Counted from the first letter of the stretch, positions 8,567-17,434 are shown. The stretch: 55,301 nt of DNA from an uncultured Eubacteriales bacterium (GCA_900545805.1 URAL01000007.1:1-55301); one strand, 5' to 3'. Notes: generated by a model not told the origin, from the letters alone. Numbers and translations: made by a program.

Positions 8567-8840
8567 CTATATCATTTGCCGTCGTTTTTATCAATACAGT
8601 GTCAAAATAAAAACTAAACGAAAGCTTTACGTCAGATATTCCGTTTGGGAATGCGATGCATGAATATTTGTGCAATAACATATGCAGCGGACGCATTTAA
8701 GGGCGCAATAGAACATAAAATTGTGCAATTATCACATTTTTAATGAGATGATTATCAATATTGTGTTTACAAACGGCTTGAATTATGATTAAATAGCATG
8801 GTAAAATGCCTTACAATATCAACAGGAGGAATAATCACAA

Positions 8841-10028
8841 ATGATCAAATTTTCAAGCAGAATGAACCTTCTCAAGGGTTCGGCAATCCGTGAGCTCCTC
8901 GCACTGGCCAATAAGCCCGAGGTCCTCTCCTTCGCAGGCGGCATGCCCGCTCCCGAGCTTTTCCCCGTAGAAAAGATCAAGGCGGCTACCGACGCTGTCC
9001 TTGAAGAGCAGGGCAGAGTAGCTCTCCAGTACTCCAGCACCAACGGCTTCGAGCACTTCCGCCAGCAGATCGCCGACCGCATGGAGGCAAAGCTCAACAT
9101 CAAGACCAGTGCCGACAATATCCTCGTGACCTCCGGCTCTCAGCAGGGTCTGGATTACTCCGCTCGCGTGTTCTGCGACAAGGGCGACGTTATCATCATT
9201 GAGAGCCCGTCCTACCTCGGCGCTCTCAACGCCTTCAAGGCCTGCGAGCCCAACTTCGTCGCTATCCCCACCGACGGCGACGGCATGATCATGGAAGAGC
9301 TCGAAAAGGTTCTCGCCACCACCGAGAACGTTAAGATGATCTACGTCATCCCCGACTTCCAGAACCCCTCCGGCCGCACCTGGCCTCTTGAGCGCCGCAA
9401 GCAGTTCATGGAGATCGTAAACAAGTACGAGATCCCCGTTGTTGAGGATAATCCCTACGGTGAGCTCCGCTTCGAGGGCGAGTACCTGCCCGCACTCAAG
9501 AGCATGGACACCAAGGGCCTCGTGGTATTCCTCGGCACCTTCTCCAAGATCCTCGCTCCCGGCTACCGTCTCGGCTGGGTATGCGCTGACGGCGAGATCC
9601 TCCAGAAGTACAACTTCCTGGCTCAGGCCGCATCCCTGCAGGCCTCCACCGAGGCTCAGCTTGTTGTTTCCAAGTTCATCGATATGTATGATCTTGACGA
9701 GCACGTTGCTACCATCAAGGAGTGCTACCGCAAGCGCCGCGACGTCATGATCCAGACCATGGAAAAGGAATTCCCGCCTGAGGCAAAGTTTACCCACCCC
9801 AACGGCGGCCTGTTCACCTGGGTCGAGCTTCCCGAGTACATCAACACCAACGAGATGGCAAAGCAGTGTCTGGCGCGTAACGTCGCTTATGTTCCCGGCG
9901 ACGGCTTCTATCCCGATGCAGGACACAATAACTGCATCCGCCTGAACTACTCCTGCATGCCCGAAGAGAAGATCGTAAAGGGCATGACCATCCTCGGCGA
10001 GGTCATCAAGGAAAACCTCAAGAAGTAA
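8841..10028 (+). CDS. PLP-dependent class I/II aminotransferase
   Basis: A 395-residue fold-type I aminotransferase close to 2-aminoadipate/aromatic aminotransferases and to the enzyme half of MocR regulators, without the DNA-binding part. Seen are LVTSGSQQGLDYSARVF (cofactor-binding loop), IPDFQNPSGRTW, EDNPYGELRF, and the Schiff-base lysine in GTFSKILAPGYRLGW. It would exchange amino groups between an amino acid and 2-oxoglutarate in the cytoplasm. AGGAGGA lies 12 bases before the ATG. Codon choice is strongly biased to C-ending codons, suggesting high expression. It is monocistronic with its own terminator; the exact substrate is not decidable. Confidence 0.92.
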   Translation: MIKFSSRMNLLKGSAIRELLALANKPEVLSFAGGMPAPELFPVEKIKAATDAVLEEQGRVALQYSSTNGFEHFRQQIADRMEAKLNIKTSADNILVTSGSQQGLDYSARVFCDKGDVIIIESPSYLGALNAFKACEPNFVAIPTDGDGMIMEELEKVLATTENVKMIYVIPDFQNPSGRTWPLERRKQFMEIVNKYEIPVVEDNPYGELRFEGEYLPALKSMDTKGLVVFLGTFSKILAPGYRLGWVCADGEILQKYNFLAQAASLQASTEAQLVVSKFIDMYDLDEHVATIKECYRKRRDVMIQTMEKEFPPEAKFTHPNGGLFTWVELPEYINTNEMAKQCLARNVAYVPGDGFYPDAGHNNCIRLNYSCMPEEKIVKGMTILGEVIKENLKK

Positions 10029-10047
10029 TTCGGCCACATAGATTTTT

Positions 10048-10080
10048 CAAAACTCCCGTTCCGATGAACGGGAGTTTTTG
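10048..10080 (+). terminator. Terminator of the aminotransferase gene
   Basis: AAAACTCCCGTTC stem with a short loop and a closing T run. Confidence 0.9.
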
Positions 10081-10106
10081 CTCTTCAAATCCAAATTGCC
10101 TTACAG

Positions 10107-10396
10107 ACTGTCAAAGAACCTATGCTGCCGAACAAAGACGACCGCGCAGCGGGGGAGTTTGAGGGGTAGCGAAGCGGCGGCGCGGGAGTGAATGACATGC
10201 CGGTGGCATGTCAGAGCCGCGCCGTGACCGAGCCGCAGCGAGAAAAGGCCCGCCTCAAGTTGGATTATAGCCATCAAAAAAGTCTGATCTATCAGACTTT
10301 TTGACGAGCGAAGCGAGATTTTTCGTGAAAATTAATTTTCACAAAAAATGTGGCGTTTATAGCGTCTCAAAAAAGTCACAGACTTTTTTGAGACGC
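10107..10396. repeat. Structured repeat, family B copy 1 (long form)
   Basis: A 290-bp element starting ACTGTCAAAG and ending in a 16-bp perfect hairpin (GCGTCTCAAAAAAGTC, 10351-10396 region). It shares its skeleton with 12408-12624 and 27530-27745 but carries about 75 extra bases (about 10155-10235) that form a GC-rich arm with an inner TGACATGCC/GGCATGTCA stem. Three hairpins differ in sequence from the other copies yet remain paired. No direct repeat flanks this copy. It sits between convergent genes. Confidence 0.8.
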
Positions 10397-10399
10397 AGA

Positions 10400-10425
10400 A
10401 AAAGGAGCAGCTTTCGCTGCTCCTT
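10400..10425 (-). terminator. Terminator of NSS symporter 1
   Basis: On the minus strand AAGGAGCAG stem, six-base loop, then T run. Its counterpart after the paralogue is at 12654-12680, with the same stem. Confidence 0.85.
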
Positions 10426-10454
10426 AAATCGTATGTTATGTTGCTTTCCTTAGC

Positions 10455-12014
10455 TTAACCGAAGAAGTCGGTGATCTGGGCAAACAGAACGAATGCCATT
10501 CCGATCGGGGTGATGATCTTATAGCAGACGTTGAAGAAGCCCTTGCCCCAGAACTTGTGTCCTGACTGCTCACATTCCTCAACGACCATGTCGATCTTCC
10601 AGATCCATCCGATGGCAAAGGCCATGATCATTGCACCCAGAGGCATCAGAATGCCCTCGGAGAGCATATCATAGAAGTCAAGCCAGTCGCCGTTCCAGGT
10701 CCTCGCTGTGTTCAGGTAGTAGGTCTCGCCCTCGACAAAGGCCTCGTCGGCGGCGAGCTTTGTGTAAATTCCGTCGTCACCCTTTACATAGTAATCGGTG
10801 TCCTTCGCAAATTCGCTGATGTCGCCGGCCTCGGCCCAGTGCATACCGAGAACGTCAGCCGGGTTGCCTATGGTAGCGCCGCCGTTGGTGCCTGCGCCCA
10901 GACCGTCAAGGCAGGTGGGCAGGCAGAATACGAAGATGATGCAGGCTGCGAGGATAGCATACTTTTTGCGTCCGGGCGCCTTGCCCTGCTCAACATTCTG
11001 GTCGACCTTGAAGGAGGTGATGACCTCAAGCAGGGAGAAGGAGGAGGAAATTGCCGCGATGAAGACGAGGGAGTAGAACAGGAAGCCCATGATGTTGCCG
11101 ATGTAGCCCATCTTCTCAAAGACGATCTGCATGGACAGGAACAGGAGTCCCGGGCCGGAGCTGGTCTCGCCGCCGAGGAACGCGAAGCAGGCGGGCATAA
11201 CGACCATGCCGGCCATGATGGCAACGAGGGTATCGCAGATAACGATGATAACTGCGTTCTTCTGGACGCTTTCCTGCTTTTTCAGGTAAGAGCCGTAGGT
11301 GATCATTGCGCCCATGCCGAGGGACAGGGAGAAGAACATCTGACCTGCGGCAGTCTTGAGAACCTTGAGGAAGTCCTCCTTAAGCGGCTCGAGGTTCCAG
11401 CCGAACATGAACTTGTAGCCGCCGCCTGCGCCGGGCTGGCATGCGACATAGATGATGACGATGAGAAGCATGACGAACAGAGCGGGCATACCGATCTTGC
11501 AGAACTTCTCGATGCCCTCCGCGACGCCTGCCGCGACTATCAGAGCGTTCAGTGCGATGAAGATTGCAGTCCAGAGTATCATCTGACCGCCGTTCATGAT
11601 GAAGGAGCCGAAGTACTCGGCGATGTTGGCAACGCCCCAGGTCTCCCACCCGAAGATAGCGGTCAGGTAGCCGAGCGCATAGCGCATAACCATGCCGCCG
11701 AGGACGAAGTAGAAGCACAGAACCAGGAAGGGGCAGATAACTGCCATGTAGCCGAGCCAGGTGAACTTCTTGCTGAGCTTGCGGTAGGCAGCGACAGGAC
11801 TCAGGCCGGTCTTACGGCCGATGGTGAATTCGCCTACCATAACGGCGAGACCGACGAATACTGCAAGAACGAGGTAGACCAGCAGGAAGGCGAAGCCGCC
11901 GCTCATACCCATCTTGTACGGGAAGCCCCAAATGTTGCCCAGACCGACTGCGGAACCGATAGCAGCCATCAGGAATCCAAAGTTGGAGCCAAAAGAAGCG
12001 CGATTGTTTTCCAT
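10455..12014 (-). CDS. Neurotransmitter:sodium symporter (NSS) family transporter 1
   Basis: A 519-residue LeuT-fold transporter. The first membrane helix contains the NSS signature GSAVGLGNIWGFPYKMG, and a dozen hydrophobic segments follow. NSS proteins import amino acids with sodium. An unusual hydrophilic stretch of about 40 residues (about 390-440, including DTDYYVKGDDGIYT and ETYYLNT) precedes the final helices, where typical NSS proteins have only a short loop. A highly similar paralogue lies directly upstream (12707-14263) with the same insertion and same promoter. AAGGAGAG precedes the ATG. The substrate is unknown. Confidence 0.93.
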   Translation of the reverse strand: MENNRASFGSNFGFLMAAIGSAVGLGNIWGFPYKMGMSGGFAFLLVYLVLAVFVGLAVMVGEFTIGRKTGLSPVAAYRKLSKKFTWLGYMAVICPFLVLCFYFVLGGMVMRYALGYLTAIFGWETWGVANIAEYFGSFIMNGGQMILWTAIFIALNALIVAAGVAEGIEKFCKIGMPALFVMLLIVIIYVACQPGAGGGYKFMFGWNLEPLKEDFLKVLKTAAGQMFFSLSLGMGAMITYGSYLKKQESVQKNAVIIVICDTLVAIMAGMVVMPACFAFLGGETSSGPGLLFLSMQIVFEKMGYIGNIMGFLFYSLVFIAAISSSFSLLEVITSFKVDQNVEQGKAPGRKKYAILAACIIFVFCLPTCLDGLGAGTNGGATIGNPADVLGMHWAEAGDISEFAKDTDYYVKGDDGIYTKLAADEAFVEGETYYLNTARTWNGDWLDFYDMLSEGILMPLGAMIMAFAIGWIWKIDMVVEECEQSGHKFWGKGFFNVCYKIITPIGMAFVLFAQITDFFG

Positions 12015-12054
12015 AACTTTCTCTCCTTAAAAATTAATGCTTTCGCTGGAATCT

Positions 12055-12082
12055 ATTTTATTTGTTAAAAATATGATTACAA
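12055..12082 (-). promoter_or_regulatory. Proximal promoter of NSS symporter 1
   Basis: On the minus strand TTGTAA, 16-base spacer, TAAAAT. The whole promoter is identical to the one before NSS symporter 2. Confidence 0.75.
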
Positions 12083-12147
12083 TAGCTTTATCCCCAAATT
12101 AACGCGTTCTTAACGCTTATCAATAATGCCTTTACAGAAATTTATTA

Positions 12148-12209
12148 GATTTGCTGCAAAAATGGTAATAGTTTGTTCACAAGCATGGTCAAAATAACTC
12201 GAAAATACC
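12148..12209 (-). promoter_or_regulatory. Conserved upstream block of NSS symporter 1
   Basis: About 62 bases are closely conserved with 14397-14458, upstream of the paralogue, while the sequence between this block and the promoter has diverged. On the minus strand it contains TTGACC, 16 bases, TATTAC, a possible distal promoter, and could also be an operator. The remaining stretch to 12380 shows nothing I can identify. Confidence 0.55.
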
Positions 12210-12382
12210 CATGAGACACCATGAGCCGTTAACAAACAGGTCAAAAACACGTTAATTATCTTAGCGGGTCTGAGGTTGTGATGGGGCGTTTGGCTATAAA
12301 TTCAGCTAATATGCGTATTATTAAAACGTATATGCCGGCAGCAAATGCGTTTGAAAAACATAAAGACGCGAAGCAATAAAAA

Positions 12383-12407
12383 AGACGCCGCTTATGCGGC
12401 GTCTGAG
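12383..12407. terminator. Hairpin, left direct repeat of B copy 2
   Basis: AGACGCCGC stem with a TTAT loop, preceded by an A run. The same 25 bases recur exactly at 12625-12649, on the other side of the family B element. Confidence 0.75.
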
Positions 12408-12624
12408 ACTGTCAAAAAACCTATGCTGCTGAGCAAATACAACCGCGCAGCGGGGGAGCTTGAGGGGGCAAGGCCCGCCTCAAGTTGGATTATAGCCATC
12501 AAAAATGCCTGAGCCATCAGGCTTTTTGACGAGCGCAGCGAGATTTTTCGTGAAGCGTAAGCTTCACAAAAAATGTGGCGTATTTGAAGTGTGCAAAAAA
12601 GCTAATGGCTTTTTTGACACGCTG
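12408..12624. repeat. Structured repeat, family B copy 2
   Basis: A 217-bp element starting ACTGTCAAAAAACC and ending in an imperfect hairpin with one bulged base (AGTGTG...CACGCT enclosing CAAAAAAGC/GGCTTTTTTG). Inner hairpins are CTTGAGG/CCTCAAG, TGCCTGA/TCAGGC and GTGAAGC/GCTTCAC. It is flanked by exact 25-bp direct repeats that are themselves a complete hairpin. It lies between the NSS1 promoter region and the NSS2 terminator. Confidence 0.85.
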
Positions 12625-12649
12625 AGACGCCGCTTATGCGGCGTCTGAG
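12625..12649. terminator. Hairpin, right direct repeat of B copy 2
   Basis: Exact copy of 12383-12407. Confidence 0.75.
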
Positions 12650-12653
12650 CATG

Positions 12654-12680
12654 AAAAAGGAGCAGCGAGGCTGCTCCTTA
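12654..12680 (-). terminator. Terminator of NSS symporter 2
   Basis: On the minus strand AAGGAGCAGC stem with a three-base loop followed by a T run. Confidence 0.85.
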
Positions 12681-12706
12681 AATCGTATGTTATGCTGCTT
12701 GCTTTC

Positions 12707-14263
12707 TCAGAAGAAGCTTGTAATCTGACCGTAAAGGACAAGGATCATGCCAAGCGGAGTGATGACCTTGTAGCAGATATTGAAGAACGTTTTGCCCCAG
12801 AACCTGTGCCCGGAGGATTCGCACTCCTCAACAACAAAGTCCAGCTTGAGCACCCAGCCTATCAGGAAGGCCATAACCATTGCGCCGAGCGGCATCATGA
12901 TGCCTTCGGATAAAACGTCGTAGAAGTCGAGCCAGTCGCCGTTCCAGGTCTTTGCGGTCTTCAGATAGTAGGTTTCGGAGGCGTCAAAGGCGGCGTCGTC
13001 GGCGACAGCGGTATAAATTCCGTCATCACCCTTTACATAGTAAGCGGTATCTTCGGCAAACTCCGTGATGTCGCCGGCTTCACCCCAGCTCATTCCGAGA
13101 ATTTCGGCGGGAGTGCCTATGGCAGCGCCGCCGTTGGCGCCTGCACCCAGACCGTCAAGGCAGGTGGGCAGGCAGAATATGAAGATTATGCAGGCTGCGA
13201 GAATTGCATATTTTTTGCGTCCGGGAGCCTTGCCCTGCTCGACATTCTTGTCGACCTTATATGCGGTGATGACCTCGAGCAGAGAGATCGATGAGGTTAT
13301 AGCAGCGATAAAAACAAGCGTGTAGAACAGGAAGCCCATGATATTGCCGACATAGCCCATGTTGTGGAATACCTCCTGCATTGACTTGAAGAGAAGTCCG
13401 GGACCCGCACCGGCATTGGTGCCGAGGAACGCGAAGCAGGCGGGAACAACGACCATTGCGGCCATGATGGCGACGGTGGTATCGCTGATGACGACAATAA
13501 GGGCGTTTTTCTGAACGCTCTCCTTTTTCTGAAGGTAGGAGCCGTAGGTGATCATTGCACCCATGCCGAGGGACAGGGAGAAGAACATCTGACCTGCTGC
13601 GCTCTTGAGAACGAGCAGCCAGTCTTCCTTGAGCGGTGAGAGATCCCAGCCGAAGATAAACTTGTAGCCTTCACCTGCGCCGGGCTGGCATGCAACATAG
13701 ATAATGATGATGATGAGCATCACGAACAGAGCGGGCATACCGACCTTGCAGAATTTTTCGATGCCCTCGCCGATACCGCCTGCAACGATGGCGACATTAA
13801 GCACAATGAAGATTGCCGTCCAGAGTATCATCTGGCCGCCGTTCATGATGAAGGAGCCGAAGAAGTCGGCGATGTTGGATACTCCCCAGGTGTCCCAGCC
13901 GAAGATGGCGGTCAGGTAGCCTGCCGCGTAGCGCATGACCATGCCGCCGAGGACAAAGTAGAAGCAAAGGACCAGGAAGGGGCAGATGACTGCCATGTAG
14001 CCGAGCCAGGTGAATTTTTTGCTCAGCTTTCTGTAAGCTGCGATCGGGCTAAGACCTGTCTTGCGGCCGATGACAAATTCGCCGACCATAACGGCGAGAC
14101 CGACGAAGATACCCAGTGCAAGATAAACGAGCAGAAATGCGAATCCACCGTAAGCGCTTATCTTGTACGGGAAGCCCCAAATGTTGCCCAGACCGACAGC
14201 CGAACCGACGGCGGCCATGATGAAGCCGAAATTGGAGCCAAAAGAGTCGCGATTGTTTTCCAT
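12707..14263 (-). CDS. Neurotransmitter:sodium symporter (NSS) family transporter 2
   Basis: A 518-residue paralogue of the downstream symporter with the same LeuT-type helix-1 signature (GSAVGLGNIWGFPYK) and the same extra hydrophilic loop near the C-terminus (DTAYYVKGDDGIYT, ETYYLKT). The start at 14263 is chosen because AAAGGAGAG lies 7-8 bases upstream; the open frame 14 codons further upstream overlaps the promoter. It probably imports an amino acid with sodium. The two genes have separate promoters and terminators rather than forming an operon, which suggests a tandem duplication followed by independent regulation. Confidence 0.93.
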   Translation of the reverse strand: MENNRDSFGSNFGFIMAAVGSAVGLGNIWGFPYKISAYGGFAFLLVYLALGIFVGLAVMVGEFVIGRKTGLSPIAAYRKLSKKFTWLGYMAVICPFLVLCFYFVLGGMVMRYAAGYLTAIFGWDTWGVSNIADFFGSFIMNGGQMILWTAIFIVLNVAIVAGGIGEGIEKFCKVGMPALFVMLIIIIIYVACQPGAGEGYKFIFGWDLSPLKEDWLLVLKSAAGQMFFSLSLGMGAMITYGSYLQKKESVQKNALIVVISDTTVAIMAAMVVVPACFAFLGTNAGAGPGLLFKSMQEVFHNMGYVGNIMGFLFYTLVFIAAITSSISLLEVITAYKVDKNVEQGKAPGRKKYAILAACIIFIFCLPTCLDGLGAGANGGAAIGTPAEILGMSWGEAGDITEFAEDTAYYVKGDDGIYTAVADDAAFDASETYYLKTAKTWNGDWLDFYDVLSEGIMMPLGAMVMAFLIGWVLKLDFVVEECESSGHRFWGKTFFNICYKVITPLGMILVLYGQITSFF

Positions 14264-14303
14264 AGCTTTCTCTCCTTTAATAATAGTGCTTTCGCTGATA
14301 ACC

Positions 14304-14331
14304 ATTTTATTTGTTAAAAATATGATTACAA
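14304..14331 (-). promoter_or_regulatory. Promoter of NSS symporter 2
   Basis: On the minus strand TTGTAA, 16-base spacer, TAAAAT, identical to the promoter of symporter 1. A conserved block further upstream (14397-14458) matches 12148-12209. The rest of the 384-base gap shows no gene. Confidence 0.75.
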
Positions 14332-14589
14332 TAGTTTTGCGGGGATATTAACTCGTTGCTTATGGTTAGCGCAAATCTCTTTGCAGATACTTATGTGATT
14401 TGCTGCAAATTTGGTAACAGTTTGCTCACAAGCATGGTCAAAACGGCTCGAAAATACCGATACGTGTCTGCAAGTGGTTAACAGGCAGTCCAAACTTACG
14501 TTAATTTGCCTAACGCATCGTTTATTGCCTGACGCTCTCCGGCTATGATTTTCGCTGATATACATATTACAAATATGTATAGGCAAAAA

Positions 14590-14616
14590 TAAAAATGCAG
14601 CCGGTTTTACGGCTGC
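14590..14616 (-). terminator. Terminator of the DeoR gene
   Basis: On the minus strand GCAGCCG stem, six-base loop, then ATTTTTATTTTT. Confidence 0.8.
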
Positions 14617-14647
14617 AATGAGTATTTGATTATTTTGATTATTAAGG

Positions 14648-15400
14648 TCAGACGTAGTCGACATTTATGGAGTAGGAAAGCTTTTCGGCAACGGAGCTGT
14701 CGCTTGTTCCGGTTATGAGCGCGTCGCACTCTCTGAGATTTATGATGTGAGCTATCGAGCGCTTGCCGAGCTTGGAGGAATCGCAAAGTACATATTTGCG
14801 CTTTGCGTTTTTAAGCACCGCGCTTTCGACCGCGGCCACAGCAATATTATCGCTGTATACCTCGCCGCTGTCGTCTATGGCGTCGCAGCTTATAAAGGCG
14901 CAGTCGACGCAGATGCCGTTAAAGAAGTTGAAGGCCTCGTTTCCGATGATGGTACCGGTCGAGCTGCGGATTATTCCGCCGCAGATATGAACGTCAAGCG
15001 ATGCGCAGCGAGCGAGAAAATCCGCCGCCTGCATGGAGTTTGTGTATATCGTAGCGGCGTCCATGTCGTCGAGAAGGTTGCTGAGCGCGTACACCGTCGT
15101 CCCGCTGCCGAGCGATATCGAGTCGCCGTCGTGCACCAGCTGCCTCGCACGCGTTGCGATGCGGCGCTTTTCCGAAACGCTTTTGTGCAGCTTGCTGTCG
15201 AAGGTTTCGTCCGGAAAACGGTTTGCCGACATCACTCCGCCATAGGTGCGGATAATGAGCTTTCTGCTCTGCATGTCCGCAAGCTGCTTTCGCAGCGTCG
15301 AGACGGAAACACCGAGATTTTCGCTCAGCGCACTCACGGTCATTTCGCCGCGGCTTTCCAGTATGCTTATTATTTTCTGCTCACGAATACTGGTCTTCAT
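14648..15400 (-). CDS. DeoR-family transcriptional regulator
   Basis: A 250-residue regulator: N-terminal DeoR helix-turn-helix (residues 1-55, TVSALSENLGVSVSTLRKQL) and a C-terminal sugar-phosphate sensor domain of the ribose-5-phosphate isomerase fold (DGDSISLGSGTTVYALSNLL near residue 95). The start at 15400 is chosen for the GGGAG eight bases upstream. It is divergent from the catabolic locus beginning at 15750, and DeoR proteins normally repress an adjacent sugar-catabolism operon and are released by a phosphorylated intermediate. A role as local repressor is inferred from this layout. Confidence 0.9.
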   Translation of the reverse strand: MKTSIREQKIISILESRGEMTVSALSENLGVSVSTLRKQLADMQSRKLIIRTYGGVMSANRFPDETFDSKLHKSVSEKRRIATRARQLVHDGDSISLGSGTTVYALSNLLDDMDAATIYTNSMQAADFLARCASLDVHICGGIIRSSTGTIIGNEAFNFFNGICVDCAFISCDAIDDSGEVYSDNIAVAAVESAVLKNAKRKYVLCDSSKLGKRSIAHIINLRECDALITGTSDSSVAEKLSYSINVDYV

Positions 15401-15749
15401 ATTTATCACTCCCAAGTCCGAAATTCGTGTTTTGTCCAAAGTACATTAAATGCTTAACACAATTATATGACGTGGATGTAGAAAAATAAAGAGTTTTTTT
15501 GTCGAATATTAATAATTTTTCAGGAACATTTCGCTCGAAATCAAAAATGTTCTGCGCGAAACACGCAAAATTGAAACTATCTTCCTTTTTGAACGATTTG
15601 CACCGCGTTCCGCGAGTTGACGAAAACGCCGTTTTCTACTATTTTTATGTTGCGGCAGGGAGACGCCCTGTCCGGCTATACACTTTTAATGATTTAGTAT
15701 AGCTCGATAATAAGGCGCAATCAATATTTTTCATAAGGAGACGAAGAAA
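15401..15749. promoter_or_regulatory. Divergent control region of the catabolic locus
   Basis: No gene in these 349 bases. A minus-strand TATAAT for deoR lies at 15472-15477. An 8-bp inverted repeat GAACATTT/AAATGTTC (15524-15552, 13-base spacer) is a candidate DeoR operator. A GCAGGG/CCCTGT hairpin lies at about 15655-15672, and a TATACA near 15676 may belong to the plus-strand promoter. AAGGAG lies 10 bases before the TIM-barrel start. Confidence 0.45.
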
Positions 15750-16421
15750 ATGAAACCAGAGATCATAATCATGCTGACTCACCACGACGTGACCGTGAAG
15801 GACGCGGGGGAGATATTCGAGCAGTGCAAGGATCTGCCGGTAAAGTTCTGGGGCTTTAAGAACGTAGGTCTGCCAAAGGACGAGATGAAGAAGGTAGCCG
15901 GAGCAATGAAGGCAGCCGGCAAGACCACCTTCCTCGAGGTCGTTACCTATGACGAGGCGAGCTGCCTTGACGGAGCGCAGACCGCGATAGACTGCGGCTT
16001 TGATTACCTCATGGGCACGGTGTATTACGATTCCGTTGCAAAGCTGCTCAGGGAAAACGGCATGGCATACCTGCCCTTTGTCGGCAAGGTATCGGGCAGC
16101 CCGAGCATCCTTGAGGGCACGAACGAGGAGATCATCGAAAACGCGAAGGAGCTTATGGCCAAGGGCATCAAGGGCTTTGACATACTCGCATACCGTCACG
16201 TGGTAGACGGCGAGAAGCTGGCTCGTGAGTTCTGCGCTGCAATAGACGCGGAGATCTGCATAGCGGGCTCTATAAACAGCTATGCGCGCATCGACACCAT
16301 GTTCGACATCGGACCCTGGACCTTTACCATGGGCTCTGCGCTGTTTGAGAAGAAATTCGTCGCCGACGGCAGCTTCCGCGATAACCTCAAGGCCGTCGCC
16401 GACTACATGGCAGCAAAATAA
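15750..16421 (+). CDS. HisA-like TIM-barrel protein, copy 1
   Basis: A 223-residue protein with the length and alternating pattern of a (beta/alpha)8 barrel. The C-terminal AGSINSYARID and FTMGSALFEKKF resemble the two phosphate-binding loops of HisA/HisF-like and other phosphosugar barrels, so a phosphorylated substrate is likely. Other notable motifs are MLTHHDVTVKDA at the start, TTFLEVVTYDE, and GKVSGSPSILEGT. I do not recognise a named family. It heads the locus controlled by the divergent DeoR gene. It is repeated at 17435-18106 with no nucleotide differences until the last codons, which implies a very recent duplication or gene conversion. Confidence 0.8.
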   Translation: MKPEIIIMLTHHDVTVKDAGEIFEQCKDLPVKFWGFKNVGLPKDEMKKVAGAMKAAGKTTFLEVVTYDEASCLDGAQTAIDCGFDYLMGTVYYDSVAKLLRENGMAYLPFVGKVSGSPSILEGTNEEIIENAKELMAKGIKGFDILAYRHVVDGEKLAREFCAAIDAEICIAGSINSYARIDTMFDIGPWTFTMGSALFEKKFVADGSFRDNLKAVADYMAAK

Positions 16422-16475
16422 GCTTGCCAAAGACAACAGGAACGTGATAAAGTAGTCCGACAAGGAGGGATGATC

Positions 16476-16979
16476 ATGAAGGATCTCACAATAGGTCAGG
16501 CTCAGCGCATGACCGCACCCGCACCGTTTGCACTGCTCACCTCGATCGATAAAGAGGGCAAAACCAACATCATGGCCGTCTCGTGGTGGACGTATCTCAG
16601 CAACCATCCCGTGAAGCTCGGCGCATGCCTGAGCAACAAGGGCTACAGCGGCGGAAACATCCGCGAGAGCGGAGAGTTTGCTCTGTGCATAGTCGATCAA
16701 GCGCTTAAGACCGCGGCGCTCGGCTGCGGGATGTGCTCCGGCAGAAGCACGGACAAGGCCGCCGAGCTCGGCATAGCGCTGACCGATGCCAAGGCAATAG
16801 CGCCCAAGGTCGTTGAAGCGAGCAAGGTCGTTTTCGAGTGCAGGCTCAGCGACACGGTAGAGATAGGCGATCACACGTTTTATATTGCCGATGTCGCCGC
16901 TGTTTACGGCGACGAGAGCAAAAAACAGCTCTATGCATACGACGGCTACGGCCGCCTCGGCACCGCAGTAGAGGGCTGA
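16476..16979 (+). CDS. Flavin reductase-like FMN-binding protein
   Basis: A 167-residue protein of the flavoredoxin/flavin reductase (split-barrel) family, starting at the ATG at 16476, seven bases after AAGGAGG; the ATG at 16470 is too close to that site. Typical features are PFALLTSIDKEGKTNIMAVS near the N-terminus, the SNKGYSGGNIRESGEF segment and the KLGACLS strand. These proteins bind FMN and pass electrons from NAD(P)H or ferredoxin. It is sandwiched between the two identical TIM-barrel genes and ends in its own terminator. Its role in this pathway is unknown. Confidence 0.88.
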   Translation: MKDLTIGQAQRMTAPAPFALLTSIDKEGKTNIMAVSWWTYLSNHPVKLGACLSNKGYSGGNIRESGEFALCIVDQALKTAALGCGMCSGRSTDKAAELGIALTDAKAIAPKVVEASKVVFECRLSDTVEIGDHTFYIADVAAVYGDESKKQLYAYDGYGRLGTAVEG

Positions 16980-17000
16980 AACGAATTTTATAAGCTTTTT

Positions 17001-17033
17001 ACACGGAGCACTACGGTGCTCCGTGTATTTTTA
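17001..17033 (+). terminator. Terminator after the flavin reductase gene
   Basis: ACACGGAGCAC stem with a four-base loop, followed by T-rich sequence. Confidence 0.88.
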
Positions 17034-17327
17034 CATTTTTAGGGGGCTAAGATACCAATGTGCGTTTTTAACAATTGAGACATAATTAATTTGTGCAAAA
17101 GGGCAAAAGATATGACGAAAACGGCAAATTCAGGCGGGGAAATTGTTAAAAATGCATCACTCTTTAGCTGGTAAAAGTGTAAAAATTAATGCTGTATTTT
17201 TGTGAAAAATGCAGAAAACAAAAAAGCGAAACGCGCAATTTTACCTTAAAAATGAGCGAAATGAGAAAAATGGAAAAAACACTGCTAAGTTAAGCGTTCT
17301 CAAGGCTTTTTGCGCGTGCGTTTTTTA

Positions 17328-17356
17328 TTTACAATCCAAAAAAACTGAAATATTAT
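17328..17356 (+). promoter_or_regulatory. Promoter of TIM-barrel copy 2 and downstream genes
   Basis: TTTACA, 17-base spacer, TATTAT. The remaining gap 17034-17434 is AT-rich with no gene; the sequence differs completely from that upstream of copy 1 until base 17420. Confidence 0.6.
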
Positions 17357-17434
17357 TATTGCATAAAAGGCTTCGCGGAATGCGAAACTCACAAGTGCAT
17401 GCGATTTTAACAAAACGAAAAGGAGACGAAGAAA

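Noticed and set aside
8493..8620. Possible glycine T-box upstream of glyS
   Set aside because: No T-box sequence, specifier stem or antiterminator could be found; only a promoter and a short leader hairpin.
10839..12068. 409-residue frame antisense to NSS symporter 1
   Set aside because: Shadow of a strongly biased membrane-protein gene; rich in His, Asp and Glu without domain motifs and without a start signal.
15645..16874. 409-residue frame antisense to the TIM-barrel and flavin reductase genes
   Set aside because: It crosses two convincing genes on the other strand and lacks any recognisable motif or ribosome-binding site.
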